A stretch of DNA of 31,293 bases, taken from positions 1-31,293 of the forward strand of contig CAZMOG010000017.1 of assembly GCA_964567845.1 (NCBI GenBank). The letters are read 5' to 3'. Positions 9,492 to 18,016 of this stretch are shown in pieces; within the stretch, counting starts at the first letter, position 1, and every line of letters starts with the position of its first letter. The position numbers and the translations under genes were made by a program. The notes under the pieces are model-generated. The model worked only from the letters and a program-made list of their open reading frames with translations. It was not told where the DNA came from and ran no database searches. The DNA comes from RGIG9079 sp964567845. Lineage in GTDB: Bacteria > Bacteroidota > Bacteroidia > Bacteroidales > Marinifilaceae.

Positions 9492-9526
9492 GGGCTGTCC
9501 ATCTGACAATGGGGCAGCCCTTGTTT
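9492..9526 (+). terminator. Rho-independent terminator after the kelch gene
   Basis: GGGCTGTCC (9492-9500) pairs with GGGCAGCCC (9512-9520) with one G-U wobble across an 11-base loop. A T-rich run TTGTTTA follows. It lies 30 bases after the kelch stop codon and only about 15 bases before the TPR start codon. Confidence 0.75.
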
Positions 9527-9540
9527 ATGAATGTTTTGAT

Positions 9541-11457
9541 ATGCGACATGTAGTAGTATTGGTAGTTTTAATATTTTCGTTATTGCCAATGCGTGGTAAT
9601 GCCCAGTGGAATGTGGGACAGTTATTGCGTATAGGTACCGATGCGATATATTACGACGACAATATGCGTGCTATAGAGCATTTCAATAGAGTGATTCGAT
9701 TGAAGCCATATCTATATGAACCATATTTTTTTCGTGGATATGCCAAATTGGGCATGGATGATTTGAATGGAGCAATTGCCGACTTTACAAAAGCGATAGA
9801 CATAAATCCAAACTATTTACAGGCATACATTTATCGGGGAATGGCCTTTTATCAGGTAGGAAGATATGAGGAGTCGCTTGAAGATTACAGAGTTGCTGTT
9901 GAGTTGGCACCGGGCGATGCAATGATATATGCCTATCGCGGCATAACCTATAAAGCTTTGGATTTGATTGATATGGCAGAGAAGGATTATTCAAAATCCA
10001 TACGGTTGAATCCCAAACAGCAATTCGCCTACATTAACAGAGCTCTGATACGTGAATCACTTGGTGATAACAAAGGGGCAATGGAGGATTGTAATGCGGT
10101 TTTGCGCCAGAATATATTCTCGGCCGATGCCTATGCTATTCGCGGATATATCAATAAAAAAGAGGGTCGCATTCATGATGCTTTTGAAGATTTTAATCGC
10201 GGAATTAAGGCTGCTCCCGGCAATATGCAATTAAGAATGAACAGGGCTTTATTGAATTATGATCAGAAGCAGTTCTATGATGCTTTGGCTGATTATGATG
10301 AAATGTTGCAGTTGGATAGTAATTATGTTTATGCTCTTTACAACAGAGCTTTGCTCCGACTTGAGCTTGGCGCTACCAACGATGCGATTGATGATTTCAG
10401 TCGTCTTATTGAACTTAATTCCGAAAATATAATTATCTACTTTAATAGAGGTTTGGCATATCAATCAATAAAAGATTATAGCTCAGCTTATAACGATTTT
10501 TCGCAGTGTATATCTCTATATCCCGATTTTGTTAAAGCCTATTATGCCAGAGCTTCAGTGCTTTTGGATATGAATCGTGATGATGAGGCTTTTGAAGATC
10601 AATATGCTGCACAAGAGATAATGAGACGTTATCGAAATATGAAGCAGGGAGTTGTGGGAGCATTTGTCGATACAACGCAGAATTTAACCAGATTACTCGA
10701 CTTGAATGATAAGAGTAGTATGGTACGCGATATGGTTAGCGGTAAAACAATGTCAATGATTACCTCTGTCAGATTGAGACCTTTATATAGAGTAACTCTG
10801 TTGCCGGCCGATTCTGTAAATACTACAACGACGGATAAGTATGATATTCGTATTGTAAGATACAACAATAGTCATACGGGGTCTGTGTTTTTAACAATAG
10901 CCTCTGCGCCTTTGGTGCGCGAGGTTACAGTTTTGAATCCAACTAACGATGCTGAACTACTTATGGCGGGTACGGCATATCTTGACTCAGATAACTATAT
11001 GAAGGCAATAGAGTGTTTTTCGAATATTGCAGAAGATTCTGAGTGGCGTTCTTTGACCGCTTTTAACCTGGCTAATGCAAAAGCTTTGATGTATATGTAC
11101 ATTGAGCGACATTCAAGAACGGGTGTAGTGTTAGGTGAAAGAGATGAACGAAGGGTTGATTATAGTGATGTGCTTGAGGGTTATGATCAGTCGTTAAAAG
11201 ATAATATGGATTTTATATATGCAAAATATAATAAGGCCATTATTCTGGCAGAGAGTGGAAGTGTGGATCAGGCGGTAGAACTTTTGGACTCGGTGTTGGT
11301 GACATCGCCAGATTTTGCCGATGCATACTATAATCGCGGAGTTTTGCATTTGTATCTTGGGAATAAGCGCTCGGCAATCGAAGATCTCAGTAAGGCCGGT
11401 GAGTTGGGAATAGATGAGGCATATAATGTAATAAAAAGGTATAGTTCAGATGTTTAG
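9541..11457 (+). CDS. Periplasmic TPR-repeat protein
   Basis: The 638-residue product has a signal peptide (about 22 residues, ending RGNAQ) and no lipobox. Residues 30-355 hold roughly ten consecutive 34-residue tetratricopeptide repeats (units such as AYIYRGMAFYQVGRYEESLEDY and ALYNRALLRLELGATNDAIDDF). A non-TPR segment follows (about 360-480, with beta-like sequence around YDIRIVRYNNSHTGSVFLTI). A second TPR group lies near 480-630, ending YYNRGVLHLYLGNKRSAIEDL. TPR arrays bind protein partners; no enzyme motif is present. The gene overlaps the next gene by 8 bases and so is translationally coupled to a membrane glycosyltransferase-like protein and a sigma factor. I see no clear promoter immediately upstream; the kelch terminator occupies that space. 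Confidence 0.88.
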   Translation: MRHVVVLVVLIFSLLPMRGNAQWNVGQLLRIGTDAIYYDDNMRAIEHFNRVIRLKPYLYEPYFFRGYAKLGMDDLNGAIADFTKAIDINPNYLQAYIYRGMAFYQVGRYEESLEDYRVAVELAPGDAMIYAYRGITYKALDLIDMAEKDYSKSIRLNPKQQFAYINRALIRESLGDNKGAMEDCNAVLRQNIFSADAYAIRGYINKKEGRIHDAFEDFNRGIKAAPGNMQLRMNRALLNYDQKQFYDALADYDEMLQLDSNYVYALYNRALLRLELGATNDAIDDFSRLIELNSENIIIYFNRGLAYQSIKDYSSAYNDFSQCISLYPDFVKAYYARASVLLDMNRDDEAFEDQYAAQEIMRRYRNMKQGVVGAFVDTTQNLTRLLDLNDKSSMVRDMVSGKTMSMITSVRLRPLYRVTLLPADSVNTTTTDKYDIRIVRYNNSHTGSVFLTIASAPLVREVTVLNPTNDAELLMAGTAYLDSDNYMKAIECFSNIAEDSEWRSLTAFNLANAKALMYMYIERHSRTGVVLGERDERRVDYSDVLEGYDQSLKDNMDFIYAKYNKAIILAESGSVDQAVELLDSVLVTSPDFADAYYNRGVLHLYLGNKRSAIEDLSKAGELGIDEAYNVIKRYSSDV

Positions 11458-12613
11458 TGATATTATTCAGTGGGGTGTGTGGCCATCGGAAAGCGATGCG
11501 TATGTATGGTTGGGTGTTGCTCTCATTTTTTTGCTCTTAAATTGGGCAATGCGAGGGGTTGAGTTTATGGTGATTAAGCGTCATACAAAGCGAGATGCTC
11601 AAATGCGGGAGCGTTATGAAAATCCTTCCGAGGGGGTGTCGGTCATAATAACGGTAAACAATAACGCAGAGTTGATACGTAATAATTTGCCGAAGTTTAT
11701 GGATCAGGACTTTCCTATGTACGAGGTAATTGTTGTGGACGAGGCCTCGGACGATGAATCTATAGATGTGCTTAATTTGATGAGTACGAAATATCCAAAT
11801 CTTAAGGTAAGTCGTTTGTATTCGGGAGTTAAATTCCGCAGAACCAAAAAAATCGCATTGAATATTGGAATATTGGGTGCTCAGTATGATATCCTGCTCT
11901 TCTCGGAGATATATGCGACACCGGTAAGCAGAAATTGGATACGTGAAATGTATTCTGCTTTTACCGATAAAACTGGAGTTGTGCTTGGAGCAAGTCGTTT
12001 TCCTGCAGGGTTAAGGGTTGTGGATATGTTGCGCTATAACCATAATATTCATACACAGAAACAGATGCTTTTGAACTATTTTGGTGTTGTTGAAGGGAGT
12101 GATTTAGCAAATTATGCATATAGGAAGACTCTCTATTTGGCGTGTAGGGGCTTTTCGAAGAATAACCAAAGTTTGATTGGTTATGAGCGTGAAATGGTAA
12201 TGAAGATAAGGGAGAGTCTGCCTGTAGAGGTGTCGTTTAATCGTTCAAGTGATGCTCTTGTTGAATATTCTGATGAGCGTAATATAATGAAAACCGATGA
12301 GGCTTACTATTTTGCAGAGAAGAAGTATTGGAGTTTTAGTAGCGTTATGCTGGCAGATATGGCACAATGGATACGATTTTTCACCTATATCTTTATACTT
12401 CTGCTTTTGTTTATAGCGCACTTCCCATATTGGTTTGTAGGTGTGTTACTTTTATTAACATTTTTTGTGGATTTTTTATGTGCAAATCTGCAGATGCGTG
12501 CTATGCTACAAAAAAAATTATTCATAACTTCGCTACTGTCAACCATTGTTGGCTATTGGAGCCGTTGGGGTTGTAGATTAAAAACTTTAGTTAGCGAAAG
12601 TCAATGGAGGTGA
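11450..12613 (+). CDS. Membrane GT2-fold glycosyltransferase-like protein with altered DxD motif
   Basis: The 387-residue product has an N-terminal membrane helix (about 18-32), a cytoplasmic GT-A domain (about 62-250) and two hydrophobic C-terminal segments (about 310-350). The first GT2 signatures are intact: GVSVIITVNNNAE (62-74) and EVIVVDEASDDES (92-104). The place where most relatives read LLTDADC, the metal- and sugar-nucleotide-binding DxD, here reads LLFSEIY (149-155). Ser152 and Ile154 therefore stand in for the two aspartates. The protein may be a catalytically weak or inactive relative, may use another acid such as Glu153, or may act as a binding protein. It overlaps the TPR gene by 8 bases and the sigma factor gene by 10 bases. 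Family placement is firm; activity is uncertain. Confidence 0.82.
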   Translation: MFSDIIQWGVWPSESDAYVWLGVALIFLLLNWAMRGVEFMVIKRHTKRDAQMRERYENPSEGVSVIITVNNNAELIRNNLPKFMDQDFPMYEVIVVDEASDDESIDVLNLMSTKYPNLKVSRLYSGVKFRRTKKIALNIGILGAQYDILLFSEIYATPVSRNWIREMYSAFTDKTGVVLGASRFPAGLRVVDMLRYNHNIHTQKQMLLNYFGVVEGSDLANYAYRKTLYLACRGFSKNNQSLIGYEREMVMKIRESLPVEVSFNRSSDALVEYSDERNIMKTDEAYYFAEKKYWSFSSVMLADMAQWIRFFTYIFILLLLFIAHFPYWFVGVLLLLTFFVDFLCANLQMRAMLQKKLFITSLLSTIVGYWSRWGCRLKTLVSESQWR

Positions 12614-13218
12614 TAGAAAAACAGTTATCAGAGAAGGCTGTTAAGGATTACGGAGTTGTCTGCAAGGCAATCAAGGGAGACGAAAGAGCATATCGCGAAT
12701 TATTCACTCGCTACAGAGAATCGGTCTTTTTTATGATTCTGAAAATGGTAAACAACAGGACCGATGCTGAGGATCTGACATTTGAGGCATTTGAAAAGGC
12801 CTTTGCGAATCTTTCATGTTATTCGCCTCAATATGCTTTCAGTACATGGCTTTTTAAAATTGCTTCGAATAATACCATTGATTTTATACGTCGCAAGAAA
12901 AATCTGACAATATCAATTGATAAGGATAATGCAGAGAGTGATGAACGCTCAATGGTTCATACTATTGCAGCCGATATTCTTAATCCGGAGCAGGAGGCTA
13001 TCAGAATACAAAGAGCGCTGTTTACTCGCGAGAAGGTTGCAATGTTGAAGGGCAGGTATCGCAGATTGATAGAGTTGCGCTATTTCGAGGAGTTTTCTTA
13101 TGAAGAGATTGCCGAGGAGTTAAACATACCGCTTGGAACTGTTAAGGCTCAGTTGTTCAGAGCGCGTGAATTATTGATGAATTTATTGGAACATTCTGAA
13201 TTACGTGATGGAGAATAG
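12604..13218 (+). CDS. Sigma-70 family (ECF-type) RNA polymerase sigma factor
   Basis: The 204-residue protein has the two-domain ECF layout. Region 2 (about 25-100) includes FTRYRESVFFMILKMVNNR, TDAEDLTFEAFEKAF and the FSTWLFKIASNNTIDFIRRKK helix. Region 4 (about 140-192) has the helix-turn-helix YEEIAEELNIPLGTVKAQLFRAREL. Its start codon lies 10 bases inside the preceding gene, indicating translational coupling. No anti-sigma factor gene is next to it: the downstream gene is an OmpH-like chaperone with its own promoter. I infer that it directs an envelope-related regulon or that its level is set by the coupled membrane protein. The sequence does not identify its target promoters. Confidence 0.93.
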   Translation: MEVIEKQLSEKAVKDYGVVCKAIKGDERAYRELFTRYRESVFFMILKMVNNRTDAEDLTFEAFEKAFANLSCYSPQYAFSTWLFKIASNNTIDFIRRKKNLTISIDKDNAESDERSMVHTIAADILNPEQEAIRIQRALFTREKVAMLKGRYRRLIELRYFEEFSYEEIAEELNIPLGTVKAQLFRARELLMNLLEHSELRDGE

Positions 13219-13260
13219 TTAATAAATGTTTAAAAAATTCGGAATTTGATTCAGATTACT

Positions 13261-13295
13261 TACCTTTGCACCCGTGTCTATGAAGGGCACGGGTG
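13261..13295 (+). promoter_or_regulatory. -7 box followed by an inverted repeat at the likely start of the OmpH transcript
   Basis: TACCTTTG at 13261-13268 is an exact -7 match. Directly after it lie CACCCGTG (13269-13276) and CACGGGTG (13288-13295), a perfect 8-base inverted repeat with an 11-base spacer. The expected transcription start (about 13274) lies inside the left arm. It could be a protein-binding operator or part of a leader hairpin. A terminator for the upstream sigma gene is less likely because no T run follows. No TTG is found at ideal -33 spacing. Confidence 0.5.
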
Positions 13296-13318
13296 TGTAA
13301 TTAAAAAACAATAGAGAT

Positions 13319-13921
13319 ATGAAGAATTTTTCAACAGTTTTGGGAGCCTTAAGCTTCATTGGTGTTATTGTGCTTTTTGTATTGCACTTTAATGGTTCAT
13401 CGGCTCAGGTTAACGAAACAAATGTTAGTACAGAGGGTGCGGTTGCTGCTTCAGACGCGAAAATCGTGTATGTAAATACCGACTCTTTGTTGTCAGATAA
13501 GTTTTTGCTTTACAAAGAGTTGTCTGAGAAATTTATGAAGACACAAGAGTCTCGTATTACAGACTTGAATATTAAGGCAAAGGCTTTGGATCAGGAGGCT
13601 CAGGAGTGGCAGAGAAAGGTTCAGAACAATGGTTTCTTGACAGAGCAGAGGGCTTTGGAAGCAAGAGACAAGATTTTGGCTAAGCAGCAGGAGTTGCAGA
13701 GTTTGCAGCAGGAGTTGAATGACAAATCAACAATGGAGGAGATTGAGATGAGCAAGCAGGTGTTCGACGAGGTTACTGCATTCTTGAAAGAGTACAACAA
13801 GAGTAAGGGGTATTCAATTATCTTGGCTACAACAATGCCGGGTAGCATTTTGTATGCAGAGCAGGGCTTTGACATAACATCGGAGGTTCTTGCAGGTCTT
13901 AATGCTCGTTATAATAAGTAA
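13319..13921 (+). CDS. OmpH/Skp-like periplasmic chaperone
   Basis: The 200-residue product has an N-terminal hydrophobic segment (residues 5-28) that is a signal peptide or a membrane anchor. The mature part begins with the family's typical strand KIVYVNTDSLL (about 48-58). A long, charged alpha-helical coiled coil follows (about 62-160, rich in Gln, Glu and Lys), and the C-terminal hydrophobic strand is YSIILATTMPGSILYAEQGFDIT. This is the OmpH/Skp pattern; such trimeric chaperones hold unfolded outer-membrane proteins in the periplasm. It has its own promoter and a terminator directly after the stop, so it is probably monocistronic. Several OmpH paralogues are common in Bacteroidales, so I do not assign the symbol skp. 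Confidence 0.88.
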   Translation: MKNFSTVLGALSFIGVIVLFVLHFNGSSAQVNETNVSTEGAVAASDAKIVYVNTDSLLSDKFLLYKELSEKFMKTQESRITDLNIKAKALDQEAQEWQRKVQNNGFLTEQRALEARDKILAKQQELQSLQQELNDKSTMEEIEMSKQVFDEVTAFLKEYNKSKGYSIILATTMPGSILYAEQGFDITSEVLAGLNARYNK

Positions 13922-13949
13922 TTAGTTTATCATTATTGATAAATTCTTA

Positions 13950-13978
13950 GAGGGTGATAATCTTTCACCCTCGTTTTG
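13950..13978 (+). terminator. Rho-independent terminator after the OmpH-like gene
   Basis: GAGGGTGA (13950-13957) pairs perfectly with TCACCCTC (13965-13972) across a 7-base loop, followed by GTTTTG. It separates the chaperone gene from the yfhO-like gene that starts at 13996. Confidence 0.75.
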
Positions 13979-13995
13979 TATAAAATAGAATATTT

Positions 13996-16518
13996 ATGAA
14001 GGCACAGAACTTAAAGAGTTGGTTCCCACACATAGGGGCCTTGTTGTTATTTATTCTGTTGGCGTACGCCTATATGCCGGGATTGTTGCAAGGTAAAGGG
14101 CTGAACCAGAGTGATGATACCGCATGGAGAGCCATATATCAGGAGTCTAAGGAGTATAAAGAGAGTACGGGCGAGGATGCTTTGTGGACAAACTCTATTT
14201 TTGGCGGCATGCCAACCACAACAATTTCACTTAGCCAAAAGGATAATCTGTTGGCTCCAATCTATAATTTCTTATTTCAAGGGGTACATCCTGCAAGTGA
14301 TCTGGTAGTGGGAATGTTGGGATTCTACCTCTTGATGTTGGTTTTTGGTGTAAATCCCTGGTTAGCTGTAATAGGTGCCTTTGGATTTGCATTCTGTTCA
14401 TACAATATGCAGATTATCGAGGCCGGTCATAATACCAAAATGGCGGCAATTGCCTTTATGCCATGGGTATTTGCAGGGCTGGCATACTGTTTCCGTAGAA
14501 GAGCTTTGCTTGGTGCTGTGATGTTTGGAATAGCAATGAGTTTTGAACTGTTTGCGAACCATCCTCAAATCACTTTCTATTTGACAATAGCAATGTTGTT
14601 CTATGGAGTTGCTGAGATGATTGCTGCACATAAGGCAAAGCAACTCTCTAAGTTCTTTATTAAGGTTACCTTTATTGTGGTTGCGGGTGTTTTGGCATTG
14701 GGAAGTAATGCCAACAGATTGTTGCCGACTCTCGATTATGCAAAATATACCATGCGCGGTGGTTCAGAGTTATCGGAGGGAAATGGAACAGCGACAGCTT
14801 CCGATGGATTGAATTTGGATTATGCTACCGAGTGGAGTTATGGTGTTGATGAGAGTTTGAATCTGTTGATCCCAAATTTGAAGGGAGGCTCTTCACAAGG
14901 GGCACTTGGAGCAGACTCCGAGACCTATAAGGTGCTTCGTAACGGAGGTGTTCAGCAGGTAAACTCAATAGTAAAGGCCTTGCCGCTATATTGGGGCGAT
15001 CAGATTTTCACCTCAGGTCCTATGTATATGGGAGCAATTACAATCTTTCTTTTTGTCTTTGCAATACTATTGGCAAAGGGTGCTGTAAGATGGTCTTTGG
15101 TTGCATTGTCGGCACTGGTGCTGATGCTGTCGTGGGGTAGAAATTTTATGCCCCTTACAGAGTTTTTTCACAACTATGTGCCATTGTATAATAAGTTTCG
15201 AGTACCATCGATGATATTGGTTGTATTCCAGCTTATTATGCCTTTTGCTGCAATACTTGTGATGGATAGGTTGATTAAGGGAGATATTACTCTTGCCAAA
15301 CCTCAGATTACTAAGAAATTGCTTTGGGCTGCCGGGTTAACAGCAGGTTTGTCTTTGGTATTTGTGCTTGTGCCGGGGTTGACAGGAAATTTTGTCTCTA
15401 AATATGATGCACAGTATCCTGCGTGGATGGCTGATGCTCTTCGCGCTGATAGAGTCTCTTTGCTTCGTGCCGATGCAATCCGTTCTACGTTCTTTATTCT
15501 TGCGGCTGCAGCTGTATTGTTTTTGACTATTAAGGGTAAATTAAAGCAACGCTATACAATTTTGGCTATAGGAGTATTGATTCTTGTTGATTTGTGGAGT
15601 ATTGACAAACGCTATTTGAGCGATTCCGATTTTGTCGTAAAGCGTGGAGTTTCACAGCAATTCCCAATGAGTAAGGTAGATAAGCAGATTTTGCAAGATA
15701 AAGAGTTGTATTACAGGGTTATGGATGTGACCTCGTCTCAATTTCCAAATATAAGTAATGAATTGATAAGCGGGATGGTTTCAAATGCCTTTAACTCTTC
15801 AACTGCGGCATATCACCATAAGTTGACAGGCGGTTATAGTGCAGCCAAGATGCAACGTTATCAAGATGTGATTGACCGTTATCTGACTCAGGAGATTGTA
15901 AACATTGTGTATGGATTGAATAGTGCCGATGCAATCAATCAGGAGGTATTGAATGCTGTGGTTCAGGGAGGCAAGGTAATGAATATGATGAATACCAAGT
16001 ACTTTATCTTTAATCCTAATACAATGGCGGTAAATGCAAGTGCAATGGGTAATGGTTGGTTTGTCGAGGATGTGGTGACTGTTGATAGCCCCGATGCCGA
16101 GATTGCTGCTATTGCCGGGATTGAGCCGAGTAAGAGTGCGGTTGTGGGTAAGGATTTTGTAGTATATCTTGGTAATAAGCAATATGCAAAGGATAGTTCG
16201 GACTATATCAAACTTACAAAGTACTCTCCAAATGAGTTGGTTTATGAGTATAGTGCAGCTAACAGTGCTTTGGCTGTCTTTAGTGAGGTATATTATCCGG
16301 GCTGGGTTGCCGAGGTTGATGGTCAGAAGGTTGATCTGCTCCGCGCAAACTATATTTTGCGAGCAGCCGAGCTTCCTGCCGGTAACCACACATTGATAAT
16401 GAGTTTTGAGCCTGAGGCCTATAAAAAGGGTGGAGTGATAGCGGTTATCTCGTCCGCCTTGCTCTTGTTTCTATTTACAGGATCGTTGATTGTGAGTCTC
16501 TTTAAGCGTAAAGAGTAG
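13996..16518 (+). CDS. YfhO-family polytopic membrane protein
   Basis: The 840-residue product has a dozen or so membrane helices. The long external segments after helix 1 (about 32-95) carry the QSDD and FGGMPTTTISL sequences typical of YfhO-family (PF09586) and related GT-C-fold proteins. Helices cluster at about 10-28, 100-215, 230-245, 340-440, 455-475, 505-545 and 810-832. A large soluble domain between about 550 and 805 ends with FSEVYYPGWVAEVDGQ, a motif shared by the family. YfhO proteins of Gram-positive bacteria are linked to adding sugars to lipoteichoic acid from lipid-linked donors; the substrate in Bacteroidales is not known. I infer an envelope glycosylation role. The gene stands alone between two terminators, and I found no good promoter match before it. 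Confidence 0.85.
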   Translation: MKAQNLKSWFPHIGALLLFILLAYAYMPGLLQGKGLNQSDDTAWRAIYQESKEYKESTGEDALWTNSIFGGMPTTTISLSQKDNLLAPIYNFLFQGVHPASDLVVGMLGFYLLMLVFGVNPWLAVIGAFGFAFCSYNMQIIEAGHNTKMAAIAFMPWVFAGLAYCFRRRALLGAVMFGIAMSFELFANHPQITFYLTIAMLFYGVAEMIAAHKAKQLSKFFIKVTFIVVAGVLALGSNANRLLPTLDYAKYTMRGGSELSEGNGTATASDGLNLDYATEWSYGVDESLNLLIPNLKGGSSQGALGADSETYKVLRNGGVQQVNSIVKALPLYWGDQIFTSGPMYMGAITIFLFVFAILLAKGAVRWSLVALSALVLMLSWGRNFMPLTEFFHNYVPLYNKFRVPSMILVVFQLIMPFAAILVMDRLIKGDITLAKPQITKKLLWAAGLTAGLSLVFVLVPGLTGNFVSKYDAQYPAWMADALRADRVSLLRADAIRSTFFILAAAAVLFLTIKGKLKQRYTILAIGVLILVDLWSIDKRYLSDSDFVVKRGVSQQFPMSKVDKQILQDKELYYRVMDVTSSQFPNISNELISGMVSNAFNSSTAAYHHKLTGGYSAAKMQRYQDVIDRYLTQEIVNIVYGLNSADAINQEVLNAVVQGGKVMNMMNTKYFIFNPNTMAVNASAMGNGWFVEDVVTVDSPDAEIAAIAGIEPSKSAVVGKDFVVYLGNKQYAKDSSDYIKLTKYSPNELVYEYSAANSALAVFSEVYYPGWVAEVDGQKVDLLRANYILRAAELPAGNHTLIMSFEPEAYKKGGVIAVISSALLLFLFTGSLIVSLFKRKE

Positions 16519-16520
16519 AG

Positions 16521-16557
16521 TAAAAAAAATCAGGAGTTCAACTCCTGATTTTTTTTA
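16521..16557. terminator. Bidirectional terminator between yfhO-like and U32 genes
   Basis: ATCAGGAGTT (16529-16538) and AACTCCTGAT (16540-16549) form a near-perfect hairpin. It is flanked by eight As on the left and a T run on the right, so it terminates in both directions. It sits between the stops of the two convergent genes (16518 and 16574). Confidence 0.85.
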
Positions 16558-16573
16558 TGTGATAACCCTATTA

Positions 16574-17821
16574 TTATTCGTTATTTATTGGTTCCATGCG
16601 ATATAGTTTGTCGCCGCGGCGAATTTTGGCAGGAACGGGCATGGCAAAAACATCGCCCTTATTTACCTGCGGAAGCGGTTCGGTGGTCAGGCGCAACTCC
16701 TTAACTATAGTCTCGACAACTCCGGTTGATGGTCCCATGATGATAACTTTGTCGCCAAGTTTTAAATCGTATGACTCTAACTTAAATTCGCCTACACCAA
16801 GTTTTGAGAAGTAGTTAGTTACCTTGCCAAGGCATACTTTACGCTCAGTGGCCTTAGAGCCGTATACCTCGCTCCACTCGCCAAGGCGTTGTCCCATGTA
16901 GTAGCCATCCCAGAATCCTCGGTTGAATACTGTTGATAGTCGCTCCTTCCAGTATTCAATCTTGTCGTGGTTATATGTGCCATCGATAATGGAGTTGATA
17001 GCCTCGTCATAGCACTTCACTACGGTCTTTACATATTCGGCCGAGCGTGCACGTCCCTCAAGTTTAAGGATTCTAACGCCCGAGTCAACCATCTTGTTCA
17101 AGAAGCCAATTGTGCACAAATCTTTTGGTGACATAATATATTCGTTGTCAATGTCGAGCTCAACTTCGCGATCTTTGTCAACAACAGTGTAGCCTCGCCT
17201 GCAAATTTGAAAACATGCTCCGCGATTTGCTGAAGCATTTTTTTCGTGAAGACTCAGGTAGCATTTGCCCGATACCGCCATACATAGTGCACCGTGGGCA
17301 AACATCTCTATCTTAATCAATTCGCCCTTTGGCCCGCGAAGGTCATCCTGGATGATTCGCCGGTGTATGTCGGCCACCCAGTTAAGGTTCATTTCACGAG
17401 CAAGTACAATAACATCGGCATATTGTGCATAGAATTTAACAACCTCGTAGTTGGTAATGTTGCACTGGGTACTTATGTGTACCTCAACCCCTATTGAGCG
17501 AGCATAAAGAATTGCGGCAAGATCCGACGCAATTATTGCAGTCAGTCCGGCCTCTTTTGCGGTGTCGATAATGCGGTGCATCTTCTCAAGCTCGTTCTGG
17601 TAGATTATAGTATTCACTGTGAGATATGTTTTGACATTGTGTTCTTTGCATATTGCAACAATGTTCTTAAGGTCTTCATGGGTGAAGTTTACAGAACTTC
17701 TTGCACGCATATTCAGCCCCTCAATACCGAAATAAACCGAATCAGCTCCGGCCTGTAGAGCTGCTTGTAGTGATTCGTATGAACCGACAGGAGCCATTAT
17801 CTCAAAATCAGATCTCTTCAT
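16574..17821 (-). CDS. U32 peptidase-family protein, TrhP/YegQ-like
   Basis: The 415-residue cytoplasmic protein belongs to the U32 (collagenase-like) family. It opens with ELMAPVGS-like FEIMAPVGSYESLQAALQAG and carries the family signature around 172-210: MFAHGALC, SGKC, NRGAC and QICR. Cys180, Cys187, Cys203 and Cys207 in these motifs match the iron-sulfur cluster ligands of the family. A C-terminal beta-barrel domain (about 325-410) follows. Members once called peptidases are now known to hydroxylate RNA: TrhP makes 5-hydroxyuridine in tRNA from prephenate, and RlhA modifies 23S rRNA. Length and domain order fit TrhP (YegQ/YrrO) best. It is convergent with the yfhO-like gene and divergent from the antiporter gene, so it is probably a single-gene unit. 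Confidence 0.9.
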   Translation of the reverse strand: MKRSDFEIMAPVGSYESLQAALQAGADSVYFGIEGLNMRARSSVNFTHEDLKNIVAICKEHNVKTYLTVNTIIYQNELEKMHRIIDTAKEAGLTAIIASDLAAILYARSIGVEVHISTQCNITNYEVVKFYAQYADVIVLAREMNLNWVADIHRRIIQDDLRGPKGELIKIEMFAHGALCMAVSGKCYLSLHEKNASANRGACFQICRRGYTVVDKDREVELDIDNEYIMSPKDLCTIGFLNKMVDSGVRILKLEGRARSAEYVKTVVKCYDEAINSIIDGTYNHDKIEYWKERLSTVFNRGFWDGYYMGQRLGEWSEVYGSKATERKVCLGKVTNYFSKLGVGEFKLESYDLKLGDKVIIMGPSTGVVETIVKELRLTTEPLPQVNKGDVFAMPVPAKIRRGDKLYRMEPINNE

Positions 17822-17902
17822 GGTTGTAAAGATTGTTTTTTTTAAACAGATTTATTCTGTTCTGTTTTATTTCTCATTTTTATTGCTGGCGATGGTGTAG
17901 AA

Positions 17903-17935
17903 TTGTGAAATTCTCAACAAAATGATATAAATTTG
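17903..17935 (+). promoter_or_regulatory. Promoter of the nhaC-like gene
   Basis: The -7 box TAAATTTG at 17928-17935 is exact. A TTG at 17903-17905 is 22 bases upstream, slightly wider than usual. Transcription near 17941 gives a leader of about 75 bases before the ATG at 18017. This leader holds a short imperfect inverted repeat (CATTTTTGCA/TGCAAATG). Confidence 0.55.
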
Positions 17936-18016
17936 CCACCGCATTTTTGCACTGCAAATGTACTTAATTCTATGTATATATGTAGGGAATTGTTTAAGTT
18001 TTTAAAGAATTATAGA

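Noticed and set aside
13971..13978. TCGTTTTG as a -7 box for the YfhO-like gene
   Set aside because: It lacks the TA start of the consensus and forms the tail of the OmpH terminator.
15799..16389. Minus-strand open frame of 196 codons
   Set aside because: It is antisense to the soluble domain of the YfhO-like protein, with no promoter or motif.
17939..17962. Possible riboswitch or structured leader before nhaC
   Set aside because: Only a short imperfect inverted repeat (CATTTTTGCA/TGCAAATG) is visible; no known riboswitch core is recognisable.
17933..18016. Longer N terminus for the NhaC-like protein
   Set aside because: The frame would start at a TTG that is the end of the -7 box, upstream of the expected transcript start.
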